From JABCPE02 sp963516475 (GTDB lineage Bacteria; Bacteroidota; Bacteroidia; Flavobacteriales; Weeksellaceae): a stretch of DNA of 64,000 bases. Under the pieces are notes generated by a model. The model was given only the letters and a program-made list of their open reading frames with translations. It was not told the origin of the DNA and searched no databases. A program made the position numbers and the translations under genes. Below are positions 18,378 through 26,695 of this stretch, one piece after another; the first letter of the stretch is position 1, and every line of letters starts with the position of its first letter. The stretch is from the NCBI GenBank assembly GCA_963516475.1, contig CAUQBR010000006.1, positions 36,029 to 100,028 on the forward strand, in the 5' to 3' direction.

Positions 18378-18701
18378 TCAAGAAAACATCTCTATAATTG
18401 TGTTTATTAGTTTTTGCTGAGTATCTTCTTTTAGGCTTTCTATATGGTTTTTCAGCCGAGATTTGTCAATTGTCCGTAACTGGTCTAATGCAATTTGTCC
18501 TTGTTTTCCCTGTACTATACAATTTATCCTCATAGGATAGTTTCTTATGGTAGATGTAAGAGGAGCGATAATCACTGTATTAAGAGCATTATTCATTTCA
18601 TCAGGAGAAATGATTACACAAGGTCTTGTTTTATTGATTTCACTTCCTATAGTTGGGTCTAGTTCAATAAAAAATATATCAAATCTCCTTACCAAGTCCA
18701 T
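18378..18701 (-). CDS. mazF: MazF/PemK-type toxin (mRNA interferase)
   Basis: The 107-residue protein has the MazF fold landmarks. The N-terminus is RRFDIFFIELDPTIGSEINKTRPCVIISPDEMN (split here across about residues 5-37), with the conserved catalytic Arg in KTRPCVI. VIIAPLTSTIR and QGQIALDQLRTIDKSRL follow. MazF toxins cut single-stranded RNA at short motifs. It overlaps the antitoxin gene upstream by 13 bases, the normal antitoxin-toxin order. It sits directly before qatA, which is common for toxin-antitoxin modules in defence islands. Confidence 0.93.
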   Translation of the reverse strand: MDLVRRFDIFFIELDPTIGSEINKTRPCVIISPDEMNNALNTVIIAPLTSTIRNYPMRINCIVQGKQGQIALDQLRTIDKSRLKNHIESLKEDTQQKLINTIIEMFS

Positions 18702-18940
18702 TCTTCTTCATCAAATTTGTTATTGACATTTTCTAAAAATATTTCTTTATCCTTTAAAGAACCTGCTTTTATCATCATTTCTTCCCATCCTTCCCTTGGA
18801 TTATTTTTTGCTGGCTCTATGATGATTTTGTTGTTTTCTATGGATAAGGACACTTCGTCTTTAACTTTTGCTTGTTCTAGTATTCTTTTACTTAAAAGGA
18901 TACCATAAGAATTTCCAATTTTTCTGACTTTTGTTTTCAT
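18689..18940 (-). CDS. mazE: MazE-type AbrB-fold antitoxin
   Basis: The 83-residue protein begins with a SpoVT/AbrB swapped-hairpin DNA-binding domain: KVRKIGNSYGILLSKRILEQA and SLSIENNKIIIEPAK. An acidic C-terminal tail (ENVNNKFDEEEWTW) follows, which in MazE wraps around the toxin. It should neutralise MazF and repress its own promoter. The promoter region has a tandem 11-bp repeat that contains two -7 elements, a plausible operator. Confidence 0.93.
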   Translation of the reverse strand: MKTKVRKIGNSYGILLSKRILEQAKVKDEVSLSIENNKIIIEPAKNNPREGWEEMMIKAGSLKDKEIFLENVNNKFDEEEWTW

Positions 18941-18943
18941 ACG

Positions 18944-18965
18944 ACAAAGTTATAACAAAGTTATA
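18944..18965 (-). promoter_or_regulatory. Tandem 11-bp repeat with two -7 elements upstream of mazEF
   Basis: On the plus strand ACAAAGTTATA occurs twice head to tail, immediately before the mazE start. Each copy reads TAACTTTG on the minus strand (18945-18952 and 18956-18963). Overlap of promoter and repeat suggests MazE autoregulation, though operator function is an inference. Confidence 0.6.
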
Positions 18966-19059
18966 ACAAAACAAAATTTTCTATAAATTTAGTTGTAATT
19001 AATTGCACATTTATTTGTGCAATTAATAATTATTTTTGCATATTTCAAAATACAAAATT

Positions 19060-19635
19060 CTATTTTTCTTTTTTCAAAGTCTTTTCTACCCTGTAGAAGC
19101 TGGTTTTGCTGATACCTGCTTGTTTACAGGCTTTATCAATGGGAATATTTTTGTTTTCATAAAGATGAAAAGCAAAATGATATTTTTCCAAAGTTTCTTT
19201 TTTTATTCCTTTGGGTCTTCCGATGAGTTTCTTTCTTCTCCTTGCTCCTTCGATTCCTGCTTTCGTTCTTTCACTGATGAGATTTCTTTCAAACTCAGCC
19301 ACCGCTCCAAAAATCTGAATGATAAATTTCCCATTGGCAGAAGTAGTATCAAAAGCGGGTTCAGAAATACTTTTGAAGAAAACACCTTTTTGATTAAAAA
19401 GCTCAATGAGCTCAATCATATTTTTTAAAGAGCGGAAAATTCTATCGGTTTTATAAACAATAACCACATCTCCTTCGCGAAGGAAAGAGAGCATTTCATT
19501 GAGTCCTTTTCTGTCTTCTCGCACACCACTGGCGATGTCAGTATATATTTTTTCGCAACCTTGCTGCTTTAATAGTTCTATTTGGGTTTCTAATTTCTGC
19601 TCAGCAGTAGAAACACGCGCATATCCGAAAATCAT
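19060..19635 (-). CDS. Serine recombinase (resolvase/invertase family)
   Basis: The 191-residue protein has the catalytic N-terminal domain (FGYARVSTAEQKLETQ with the nucleophile Ser in RVST, about residue 9). The conserved arginines lie in VYKTDRIFRSLKNMIEL. GKFIIQIFGAVAEFERNLISERTKAG forms the long E helix. A C-terminal helix-turn-helix contains GRPKGIKKETLEK and ACKQAGISKTSFYR. Such small proteins resolve cointegrates or plasmid multimers, or invert DNA. No transposase is adjacent. With a plasmid replicon in the same block, a multimer-resolution role is plausible. The res site could lie in the noncoding DNA just upstream. Confidence 0.93.
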   Translation of the reverse strand: MIFGYARVSTAEQKLETQIELLKQQGCEKIYTDIASGVREDRKGLNEMLSFLREGDVVIVYKTDRIFRSLKNMIELIELFNQKGVFFKSISEPAFDTTSANGKFIIQIFGAVAEFERNLISERTKAGIEGARRRKKLIGRPKGIKKETLEKYHFAFHLYENKNIPIDKACKQAGISKTSFYRVEKTLKKEK

Positions 19636-19844
19636 AATTTAGATATTTAATGTTTATTGTTATGGCTTTTTGTTTATTTATCTATAGGAATATTCTCCAA
19701 TATATTTCTTACAAATAATGGTAAATATTTTTCATAAAAAAGACACTTTTTAATTATTTAAATTGGAACAAATACAATATCCAAATTTATAAAATAATCA
19801 AAAAACAAGTTCCGAAGTTTTTTACTCCTTTTTTATCAAAAAAG

Positions 19845-19900
19845 GCAAGATGGTTTTTGTGTATCAACTGAAAAGTTGTATATACAAAGACACATCTTGC
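19845..19900. repeat. Long imperfect hairpin (56 nt)
   Basis: The outer arms GCAAGATG (19845-19852) and CATCTTGC (19893-19900) are perfect complements. Within them lie TTTGTGTAT/ATATACAAA-like arms, and at the tip CAACT-GAAA-AGTTG forms a GAAA tetraloop hairpin. The fold is possible from either strand. It may be a small RNA, an end of a mobile element or a recombination site. Confidence 0.6.
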
Positions 19901-20171
19901 ACCTCTCATTTCGGTTAGCTCTCAGATATTTTGTATTTTGGTAAAGGAATTTTATTAGAGCAACATAAAACATTGATTTTCAATGTCTGTTTTTTGTAAA
20001 ATAGATTTTAAGCTCTGAAAAAAGGATTTTTTTATTGAAAATATATTAAAACCTTGATAATCAAGATATTAACAAAATTAACCCTGTATTATTTTTCACA
20101 GGTGGTATATAGATGTACAGATTGTTTATGAATTGGTTTTATTGGACCATTAAATTTATTTTTCACAACGA

Positions 20172-20209
20172 AAAATAGGGACTTCATTTTTTAACGAAGT
20201 CCCTATTTT
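20172..20209. terminator. Perfect 14-bp stem-loop, probable terminator
   Basis: AAAATAGGGACTTC and GAAGTCCCTATTTT pair perfectly around a 10-nt loop. It lies 125 bases beyond the end of the Gabija-like operon. A/T flanks on both sides allow bidirectional use. Confidence 0.65.
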
Positions 20210-20333
20210 AGTCCCTTACACCTATAATCATATGATTTATAGATGTGATTGTGACCGCAGAAAGCCCTCAAAAAAAGTTTTAATTCTGTGAATGGTATGC
20301 GTTTCTTTCATTTGATTACAAAAAAGAATAAAA

Positions 20334-21362
20334 TCATTGTTTATATTTATCTAAGAACACATGTGGAATAAAGTAAATATCCTCTTTAGATCTTGTGCAG
20401 GCAACATAAAATTTATTTATAGTTGATGGACTCAGTTGATGGAGAGTATTATTTTTATATCCTTGCAAAGTTGTTTTGTTTAAAACAATACATATGTCTT
20501 GGAACTTATCAAGCCCTTTGGATTTACCCCAATTCTCCGCATAACAAGAATATTTATTAGCCTCTTGATAAAATAGTTTAACTTTTGAATTATCAAAAAA
20601 GAGATCATCCGCATCGTCTTGATTATCTACTAGAATGATTTTTGTATCATTTTGCTTATGAGAAGAAATTTGGATATGTAATTGTTGTAAGACAAGTTGG
20701 CAAGTTGTAGGCGAACATCTATAACTGTTGGAAAGTGTAGTCTCGTCAATAGTAATTCCTATCTTAGACCATTTTTTCTTGTATTTATTGTAGTCTTTAT
20801 ATAGTCCTTTATTAACATTCCCATCGTTACTGGTATCGAAAGTATGTTGGTAGAAATCTCCTACAAATAGACAATCAATAGCTGTAGGAGTGATGGCTTG
20901 TAACAAATTGAAGTCATGCCCACCAAGGTCTTGAATTTCATCAACCATAAAGTAGTCATAAAATTTCTCTATACGTTCTTTAATCAAATTTGCACAACAT
21001 TCCAAACACAGCTTGGCAATCCTATTATGATATAAATACCGCCCTTTGGTTAGGTAAAATAAAGGATTGTTTCGCTTTAATTTTAATGTTTTCTGGTTTG
21101 GCATATCCCATGTGATACCTTTTGCTCGAACTTTATCCTTGAGAAAAGGGCGATAACATACACATATTAAGAATTGGAAATATGACATAAGTGTTATATT
21201 TTGAGGTACATAACCAAAAGTGTTGATTATGCGTTGGCGGATATTTGCTAAATTATTATCCGTGTAAGTAACTATCAAGAAACGCCGTTCCAAGTTTAAT
21301 TTATTTATTAAGTAAGTCGTTTTCCCAGATCCTGCGACTGCAAGCATTAAGCGTCTATCCAT
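20334..21362 (-). CDS. Short UvrD/Rep-type SF1 helicase (GajB-like)
   Basis: The 342-residue protein starts almost at its Walker A motif, LMLAVAGSGKTTYLINKL (about residues 5-22). SF1 motif Ia-like LIVTYTDNNLANIRQRI, motif II DEIQDLGGHDF (about 141-151), motif III LFVGDFYQHTF, motif IV-like SYRCSPTTC, and motif VI FYVACTRSKEDIYF near the C-terminus follow. It is complete in motifs but shorter than typical GajB, which is about 490 residues, so the accessory 1B/2B domains are reduced. It overlaps the OLD-family gene by 16 bases. With that partner it resembles Gabija, in which GajB works with the GajA nuclease against phage. Confidence 0.82.
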   Translation of the reverse strand: MDRRLMLAVAGSGKTTYLINKLNLERRFLIVTYTDNNLANIRQRIINTFGYVPQNITLMSYFQFLICVCYRPFLKDKVRAKGITWDMPNQKTLKLKRNNPLFYLTKGRYLYHNRIAKLCLECCANLIKERIEKFYDYFMVDEIQDLGGHDFNLLQAITPTAIDCLFVGDFYQHTFDTSNDGNVNKGLYKDYNKYKKKWSKIGITIDETTLSNSYRCSPTTCQLVLQQLHIQISSHKQNDTKIILVDNQDDADDLFFDNSKVKLFYQEANKYSCYAENWGKSKGLDKFQDICIVLNKTTLQGYKNNTLHQLSPSTINKFYVACTRSKEDIYFIPHVFLDKYKQ

Positions 21363-22963
21363 CTTATTGCATCTTGTATATATTGAGGAACAACAATTGT
21401 ATCAGCTTTATTCTTCAGCAACAAGTATGCTGCTTCTGCCTTATTCTTAAGCATATAATCCACGGTGGCTAATCTACGTCCAGGAGTTTGAAATTCGCTA
21501 TCGCATATGGCTTGATTCTCTTGATAAATACACACTTCGAAAGTGTTCCTTGTGTTATCTGTATCTGAATAAATATTGATATTGGGAAATTGATTTTGGG
21601 TGTAATCCGAGTAATTATTTGTTACATTGACAGCATAATCATGATCATTGTTGGTTATTACCGCTACTTTATTATTCAATAATTTTGCTATATCCAAATA
21701 TCTTTTGAAGCATTTTCCACCAACAGCAATAACTCCTATTCCACTTGAAGAAAGTTCTTTAGCAACCGTTCTTTTATACAAAGCCTCCATTAAAATAAAC
21801 TCCGCATCTCCTTCTACCAAGACGGATTTCGGAGATAATACAAATTGCAACATATTATTATCTGGAGCCTTTATGAAAAAATCAGCGGTATCATCAGGTA
21901 AAGCCCCCAAACTAACAACATTGGTAGATGAACTATTAAAAAGCAGACATTTTTTCAGGTTTAATCTTGTAGCAATAAGGTCGCAATGAGTAGAGATAAA
22001 GAGCTGTCGATTTTGAGATCCTCTTATAAGTTCAATGAGTTCCAGCATCTTTGTATAGCTCAAATGATTTTCCGGTTCTTCAATCAATACTGCATCAATA
22101 CTATTAACTGCCCGGTTTATAGAAAGTTCTGTTTTTATAAAGCACTGAGTCCCAGTTCCCTTATTTTCTAATGGAATATCATTCTCTAAAAGTGTAATAT
22201 CAGTTTCAATATTATCGTCAGCAGATTCCCTTATTGCAAAACTATAAGGTGGTATCAAAGCATTATATTGAGCCAATATTTGATTCTGAAATCGAACTTT
22301 ATTATCCTTGTAGGCATATCTTGCATTTATACGTTGCTCATCAGTTAGCTGTGCATGATAAATATCATTCACATAGTCACGCATAGCACGAGGACTACCT
22401 ATTGTAGAGTTGTCAACAAAAATACAACTTAACTTTTTAGTATAAGCATTGAATGATTCACCAGCAAAAGTCTCAAATACAATTTTATAAAATTCCAAAG
22501 GAAAAGAAGCATTAGGGTTTTGCAGCAATTGTGCAATCTGCTCACTATATTCATCATTGGGGACACAACACAATCTTATACCTGAACATAGGTTTCTTGT
22601 ACTATTGTTCATCCCTTCTAATGAGAGATCTGGTTGATTAGGAAAGTAGAGTTCCACATACATCTCTGGCATCTTGTTCAAATCTCGATCCCCGTTCATA
22701 TATTCACGGATAGTCTCAATGTTGAAAAGTTTGTCGAGACCAATATTCTCAATACGTGTTCTACTTCCTCGAGCAACAATATCTATCGCTTGTAGAATTG
22801 TACTCTTTCCAGATTCATTATCACCAATAAAAATATTAATATCGGGATTAACATCAAAAACCAGATCTTTGAATCTCTTGAAATTGTGTAGCTTAATTTT
22901 CTCTATAGTAATCATTTCTTTATTGCTTGCAATAAATATGCACTTATTAGTTACAGCCTCCAT
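21347..22963 (-). CDS. OLD-family ATPase/TOPRIM endonuclease (GajA-like)
   Basis: The protein has 538 residues. The N-terminal ABC-type ATPase shows NFKRFKDLVFDVNPDINIFIG leading into Walker A GDNESGKSTILQAID (about residues 48-62), and later AVLIEEPENHLSYTKMLELI as Walker B and D-loop. The C-terminal TOPRIM domain shows SVLVEGDAEFILMEALY, with EGDAE as the acidic motif, and AVITNNDHDYAVN as the second metal site. This is the class 2 OLD arrangement, defined by an adjacent UvrD-like helicase, and the same as GajA of Gabija. It overlaps genes on both sides, so all three are tightly coupled. Confidence 0.88.
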   Translation of the reverse strand: MEAVTNKCIFIASNKEMITIEKIKLHNFKRFKDLVFDVNPDINIFIGDNESGKSTILQAIDIVARGSRTRIENIGLDKLFNIETIREYMNGDRDLNKMPEMYVELYFPNQPDLSLEGMNNSTRNLCSGIRLCCVPNDEYSEQIAQLLQNPNASFPLEFYKIVFETFAGESFNAYTKKLSCIFVDNSTIGSPRAMRDYVNDIYHAQLTDEQRINARYAYKDNKVRFQNQILAQYNALIPPYSFAIRESADDNIETDITLLENDIPLENKGTGTQCFIKTELSINRAVNSIDAVLIEEPENHLSYTKMLELIELIRGSQNRQLFISTHCDLIATRLNLKKCLLFNSSSTNVVSLGALPDDTADFFIKAPDNNMLQFVLSPKSVLVEGDAEFILMEALYKRTVAKELSSSGIGVIAVGGKCFKRYLDIAKLLNNKVAVITNNDHDYAVNVTNNYSDYTQNQFPNINIYSDTDNTRNTFEVCIYQENQAICDSEFQTPGRRLATVDYMLKNKAEAAYLLLKNKADTIVVPQYIQDAIRWIDA

Positions 22964-24366
22964 TTTTTTATGACTTTATCATATTCTTCTGATGAATGCA
23001 TATTAAATGAAGGTGGATCAATTGGAAGATTTTTGATATTGTATGTCATCGTTGAAATGGTATGGTCGTTGGGAACTGAACTTTCAAGAAGTCCATCTTT
23101 GTAGAAATGATGTCCAGCTCGAGGAAAAAGGTTTGGACTTAATGGTATCTCAGCAAATGGGTTATGAAATATCTGAATGCCATCTGCCCATGTCTCCCTG
23201 CACTCCTCATTCACTACCTTACCAATCACATTTGGTAAAATTGCATTCGGATTTGAATTATAGCAGATCTTTATTTGATATACCTTGTTGTTATTGTTCC
23301 CATAGCCGGCTTGTATTCCCATTCTGTTGAATTTTGGTAAAGTACCACAAGGAGAAAACAATATAGCACTCACATGTTTGAATTTGTCATCAAGGAAAAG
23401 TGGTTTAATGCTAATTTCTTTTTTCTGAAATGTTATACCGGCTTCGTTTTCCAATGATATTGTACCATCATTATTATGGATTGCTTTCTGATCAATACCA
23501 TATAAGATACTTACAATTCCTGGAAAAGACCAAGTCATAGACATATCTGCATGAAAATCGGCAATGGCATAGACCAATGGCTTGCCCTTTACATGTGGAA
23601 GCTCCCAATATGGTTGTTCTTTATATGTGTGATTTAACTTTGAATATAGAGGAGAACCATACATTAATGGAATCTCATTCTCCATTTTCTTGAAAATTTC
23701 TTCAACTGTCGGAATATTTGCAGGTTCGTCTAATCCTTGTTTGCGATTTATATGAACTGCCTCTATTGCAATCTCATATCCCATCTTCTCTATCAAAAAG
23801 TCTGGAGCTGTATGATTATAGTTGAAATTAAAGTTCTCCTCCCTAAAATAGCACCATAAATATAATTCCCAAATTCGTGCATCAAAGCCATTTATTGATT
23901 GAAATTGATCTACAAAATTGCCATCTCTATCCTCGTAGTGAAAAGACAACTCTTCAATGACAGATTTCGCCGCAGTAAAGAATCCATCTTTATCCAATAG
24001 CATAGTAAAGTGTGGATGTTGTTGCTCGGATTTTACAATCGGAGAGAAAAAGTCATTTGCTGGAAGCTCTTTTTTCAGAGCGTCTTCATTTCGTACATAT
24101 GTACCCATCATGTCTTTTAGAGCTTTTCTTCCTTCCTCTATTGAATTAAGATCCAAATTCATAGAAACGAGACAATACTTGTTTCTTGAATCTCGGTCGA
24201 AAAGCATGGCATGGAATGTTTTATCCTCCTTATCTAAAGAAACAAGACCTATCAGCGAGTCGTCTTTAGAAGAATAATATTCCAACTCCTTGTTTACAAG
24301 TTTAACAAACGGGTCTCTTGTAAAAAGGAGTAAAAGATTTGCCTTATTAGGATTTAATGATTTCAT
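22951..24366 (-). CDS. Unrecognised protein, first gene of the Gabija-like operon; possible PD-(D/E)XK nuclease
   Basis: I do not recognise the family of this 471-residue protein. The middle holds WELYLWCYFREENF, then APDFLIEK and IAIEAVHINRK at about residues 187-205. An Asp followed by a Glu-x-Val strand after a Trp/Glu helix resembles the PD-(D/E)XK restriction-like core, although the final Lys is not in its normal place. The C-terminal half is rich in Phe, Pro and Asn. The start is set at ATG 24366 (MKSLNPNK): a longer frame from TTG 24423 would begin inside the promoter element at 24421-24428. It overlaps the OLD gene by 13 bases, so it is a committed partner in the operon. Confidence 0.75.
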   Translation of the reverse strand: MKSLNPNKANLLLLFTRDPFVKLVNKELEYYSSKDDSLIGLVSLDKEDKTFHAMLFDRDSRNKYCLVSMNLDLNSIEEGRKALKDMMGTYVRNEDALKKELPANDFFSPIVKSEQQHPHFTMLLDKDGFFTAAKSVIEELSFHYEDRDGNFVDQFQSINGFDARIWELYLWCYFREENFNFNYNHTAPDFLIEKMGYEIAIEAVHINRKQGLDEPANIPTVEEIFKKMENEIPLMYGSPLYSKLNHTYKEQPYWELPHVKGKPLVYAIADFHADMSMTWSFPGIVSILYGIDQKAIHNNDGTISLENEAGITFQKKEISIKPLFLDDKFKHVSAILFSPCGTLPKFNRMGIQAGYGNNNNKVYQIKICYNSNPNAILPNVIGKVVNEECRETWADGIQIFHNPFAEIPLSPNLFPRAGHHFYKDGLLESSVPNDHTISTMTYNIKNLPIDPPSFNMHSSEEYDKVIKKWRL

Positions 24367-24420
24367 TTCTATCAAAAAACTATGTTTCACTTCAATTATT
24401 ATAAAGGTAATTTGAAAACA

Positions 24421-24428
24421 CAAAGTTA
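24421..24428 (-). promoter_or_regulatory. -7 promoter element for the three-gene Gabija-like operon
   Basis: The minus strand reads TAACTTTG, matching TAnnTTTG, 54 bases before the ATG at 24366. It is the only matching element found just upstream and rules out the TTG start at 24423. Confidence 0.6.
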
Positions 24429-24929
24429 CTCATTGATCTCGAGAAAAAGAATAAAAACGGTAAGAAAAACCCCTTGCAAGTTGTTAAAATTGTAAGTTCC
24501 AAAAACCATCTTAAAAGAGAACAAATAAATAAAACGGAAAAAGGAACTATTTTTAGAAAGGATTTTTTGAAGAGTTTATAGTTTCAAAAAAGGGTCGGTT
24601 TTTGTGCTCAGAATTATAAATAGGAAGAGGATGACAAGCACAATATGATGATTTAATTTTTTTTATAAATTATCTTTTTACATATTTCAGTAAAAATAAA
24701 AACTGCAATTGTAGATTCAACTAAGGCGGCACTGTCCTGCAACTTAACTTTGTGAGAAAAAAAGTGATTTTTTAACAATTAAGTAACTGATATACAGTAA
24801 ATTAAATTTTTTATCGTGAGAAAGAGGTCTGTTTTTTCTCATTTTTTAGTGTATTTATTACACCAATAAGGTATTATTAAGCGTTTATTGCTTTGAAAAA
24901 ATGCAGCTTTTGAGAAATTTTCTCAAAAA
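24429..24929. other. Intergenic stretch with one orphan promoter-like element
   Basis: About 500 bases with no credible gene. On the plus strand TAACTTTG at 24745-24752 fits a -7 element, but no plus-strand gene follows. It may start a noncoding transcript or be chance. The region marks the junction between the defence operon and the toxin/envelope locus. Confidence 0.45.
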
Positions 24930-26675
24930 TTAGAATCTATAATTATACCCAACAGTACAGGTTATTTCATTCATTTTTGGATGAGGAATATTTTGATTAG
25001 TGAGTCTAAACATATTGATAATGTTTAAATCAAAATTATGTTTTTCCCAAGGGGCATAACTTGCTCCTGCTCTAAAATTAAATACACTTGTCCTAATTCC
25101 CCTACCACTTGATATGTTATATGAGGCTCCAGAGGAAATCTGCATTTTATCTTTTAGTATTCCTTTATTAAAACTTATGCTTGGTCCAATTATATTGGTG
25201 TATTGAGAAGCAGCATAAGTGTTGGTGTAATTGATAGAAGCCGCAATATTCATCTTTCTTTCAGGAAAAGAGATGTTATAGTTAATATTAGCATTATGAA
25301 ATCTAGAAATTCCACCTCTCCTTACAATTCCATTTTCTTTGTTAACCATATCATTAAGTGAATAGTTAATATTTATATTTTGTGCTTTTTCCTTTGTTGC
25401 TGAAAGAGCATAATTTATATTTATATTCACATTCTGCGAGATTTGTCTATATTGAATAGAATCTCTTGGTTGTTGTATTTGAAGAGGATTATTGTTAATA
25501 TTATTAAATTGATTAAGCTGATTATTTGTAAACATCGTAAAATTCGAATAAGAAGCCGTAATCATCAATTTATCAGAAGCCTGAAAATTGGCATTTACTG
25601 TTCCGACCCATCTACTTGTTTGTTTGCTTTTTTGGTTTTGTAAATTATCCCGCTGTCTTCCAATATTAGTTTGTAAGGAAAGTTTATCTTTTAAAAGATT
25701 AAAGGCAGTATTTAAGGTAATGTTTTCGAAATCATTATTAAAATAATATGCGCCTAGTGTTTTATATTCAGGGTCTACTCGTTCATATCGGATACCAAGC
25801 ATTCCTTTTTTCAAAGTAAAATTCGTTCCAAAATTATAAGCAAAATTATTTGTTGTAGTTGCATTAGATTTAATAAAACTTGCTGCAATTCCTTTATGGG
25901 AAGTTCCTTTTGGATATCTTAAATCTTCTGTGAGTGCAGAGTTCGCAACTTCAGCAAAAATCTCTAGGTTATTATATACTTTCACGCTTCCTTGTAATGA
26001 AAACACCATGTTTTCTTGTGGTAGAACTCCTTTACTTTCTGGATTGCTCTTTAACGAACCCACATCATCTTTTGCATAAAATCCTATAAATCCTAGCTTA
26101 TATTGTTCTTTTTCCCATTCTATTTTTGTACCATACCCCATTCTTCTATAAGAAGGAATCGTAGCAGGATTGTCATCATCTTCAATGGCTTTGTTTAGCC
26201 TTCCAGTCATTAGTGAAACTTTTAGAGGAAATTCAGGAGTAAGTTCTACTCCACCACCTGTAAATAAAAGTCCATTATAGGTATATGGTGAAAAAGACAT
26301 CCCTGCATCTCCTAAATATACTTTTATCCATTTGTATTTTGGAGCGATACTAAAGCGATTAAATTTAAAGGGAACTTGATAATTTAACTGGCTTCCCTGA
26401 TTTGTAAAACTGTATGAAATAGGCAGAGACCAGTTGTAAATACCTAAATTAAGATTTCCATTTAGGAAATAAGTAAAAGGATCCCTAGAATCATTAACAT
26501 TAGAACCATAAAAAACAGTGCTGGCAGAGACACCGCCAGTAATCTTAAAAGGATTTCTTTTTAAAGTTTCTATAGTTCTTTCTCCGATATTTTCTAAATC
26601 GATCTCCTCTTGAGCAGAAAAAAACTGCCCCAGCATCAAAAAAAATCCTAAAAGAAATCGCCTAAAATTATTCAT
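24930..26675 (-). CDS. Outer-membrane beta-barrel protein, last gene of the envelope set
   Basis: The 581-residue protein has a signal peptide (FLLGFFLMLGQFFSAQ, cleavage near residue 21). A long series of alternating Tyr/Asn/Phe-rich strands follows, and it ends in VGYNYRF, the C-terminal aromatic of outer-membrane barrels. No plug or TonB-box motif is visible. It ends a run of four co-directional genes (FnIII protein, SprB-repeat protein, PKD lipoprotein, barrel) with gaps of only 11-23 bases. It probably forms the outer-membrane part of the same complex. The exact family is not recognised. Confidence 0.78.
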   Translation of the reverse strand: MNNFRRFLLGFFLMLGQFFSAQEEIDLENIGERTIETLKRNPFKITGGVSASTVFYGSNVNDSRDPFTYFLNGNLNLGIYNWSLPISYSFTNQGSQLNYQVPFKFNRFSIAPKYKWIKVYLGDAGMSFSPYTYNGLLFTGGGVELTPEFPLKVSLMTGRLNKAIEDDDNPATIPSYRRMGYGTKIEWEKEQYKLGFIGFYAKDDVGSLKSNPESKGVLPQENMVFSLQGSVKVYNNLEIFAEVANSALTEDLRYPKGTSHKGIAASFIKSNATTTNNFAYNFGTNFTLKKGMLGIRYERVDPEYKTLGAYYFNNDFENITLNTAFNLLKDKLSLQTNIGRQRDNLQNQKSKQTSRWVGTVNANFQASDKLMITASYSNFTMFTNNQLNQFNNINNNPLQIQQPRDSIQYRQISQNVNININYALSATKEKAQNININYSLNDMVNKENGIVRRGGISRFHNANINYNISFPERKMNIAASINYTNTYAASQYTNIIGPSISFNKGILKDKMQISSGASYNISSGRGIRTSVFNFRAGASYAPWEKHNFDLNIINMFRLTNQNIPHPKMNEITCTVGYNYRF

Positions 26676-26695
26676 ATATTTTTGGTTTTCTTATG

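Larger units (their letters stand above)
19636..20333. other. Structured noncoding stretch between the recombinase and the Gabija-like operon
   Basis: About 700 bases without a convincing gene. It holds several inverted repeats: CCTTTTTT/AAAAAAGG at 19827-19845, the long hairpin at 19845-19900, ACATTGA/TCAATGT at 19970-19986, CTTGA/TCAAG at 20053-20065, a perfect stem at 20172-20209, and the palindrome AATCATATGATT near 20227-20238. Some of these could form a recombination (res) site or terminators. I cannot tell which. Confidence 0.6.

Noticed and set aside
17992..18420. Plus-strand open frame over the qatA and mazF ends
   Set aside because: It is a shadow of two well-supported minus-strand genes with no motif.
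24366..24423. Longer N-terminus of the first Gabija-like operon gene from a TTG codon
   Set aside because: The TTG lies inside the -7 promoter element, and the added residues do not resemble a normal N-terminus.
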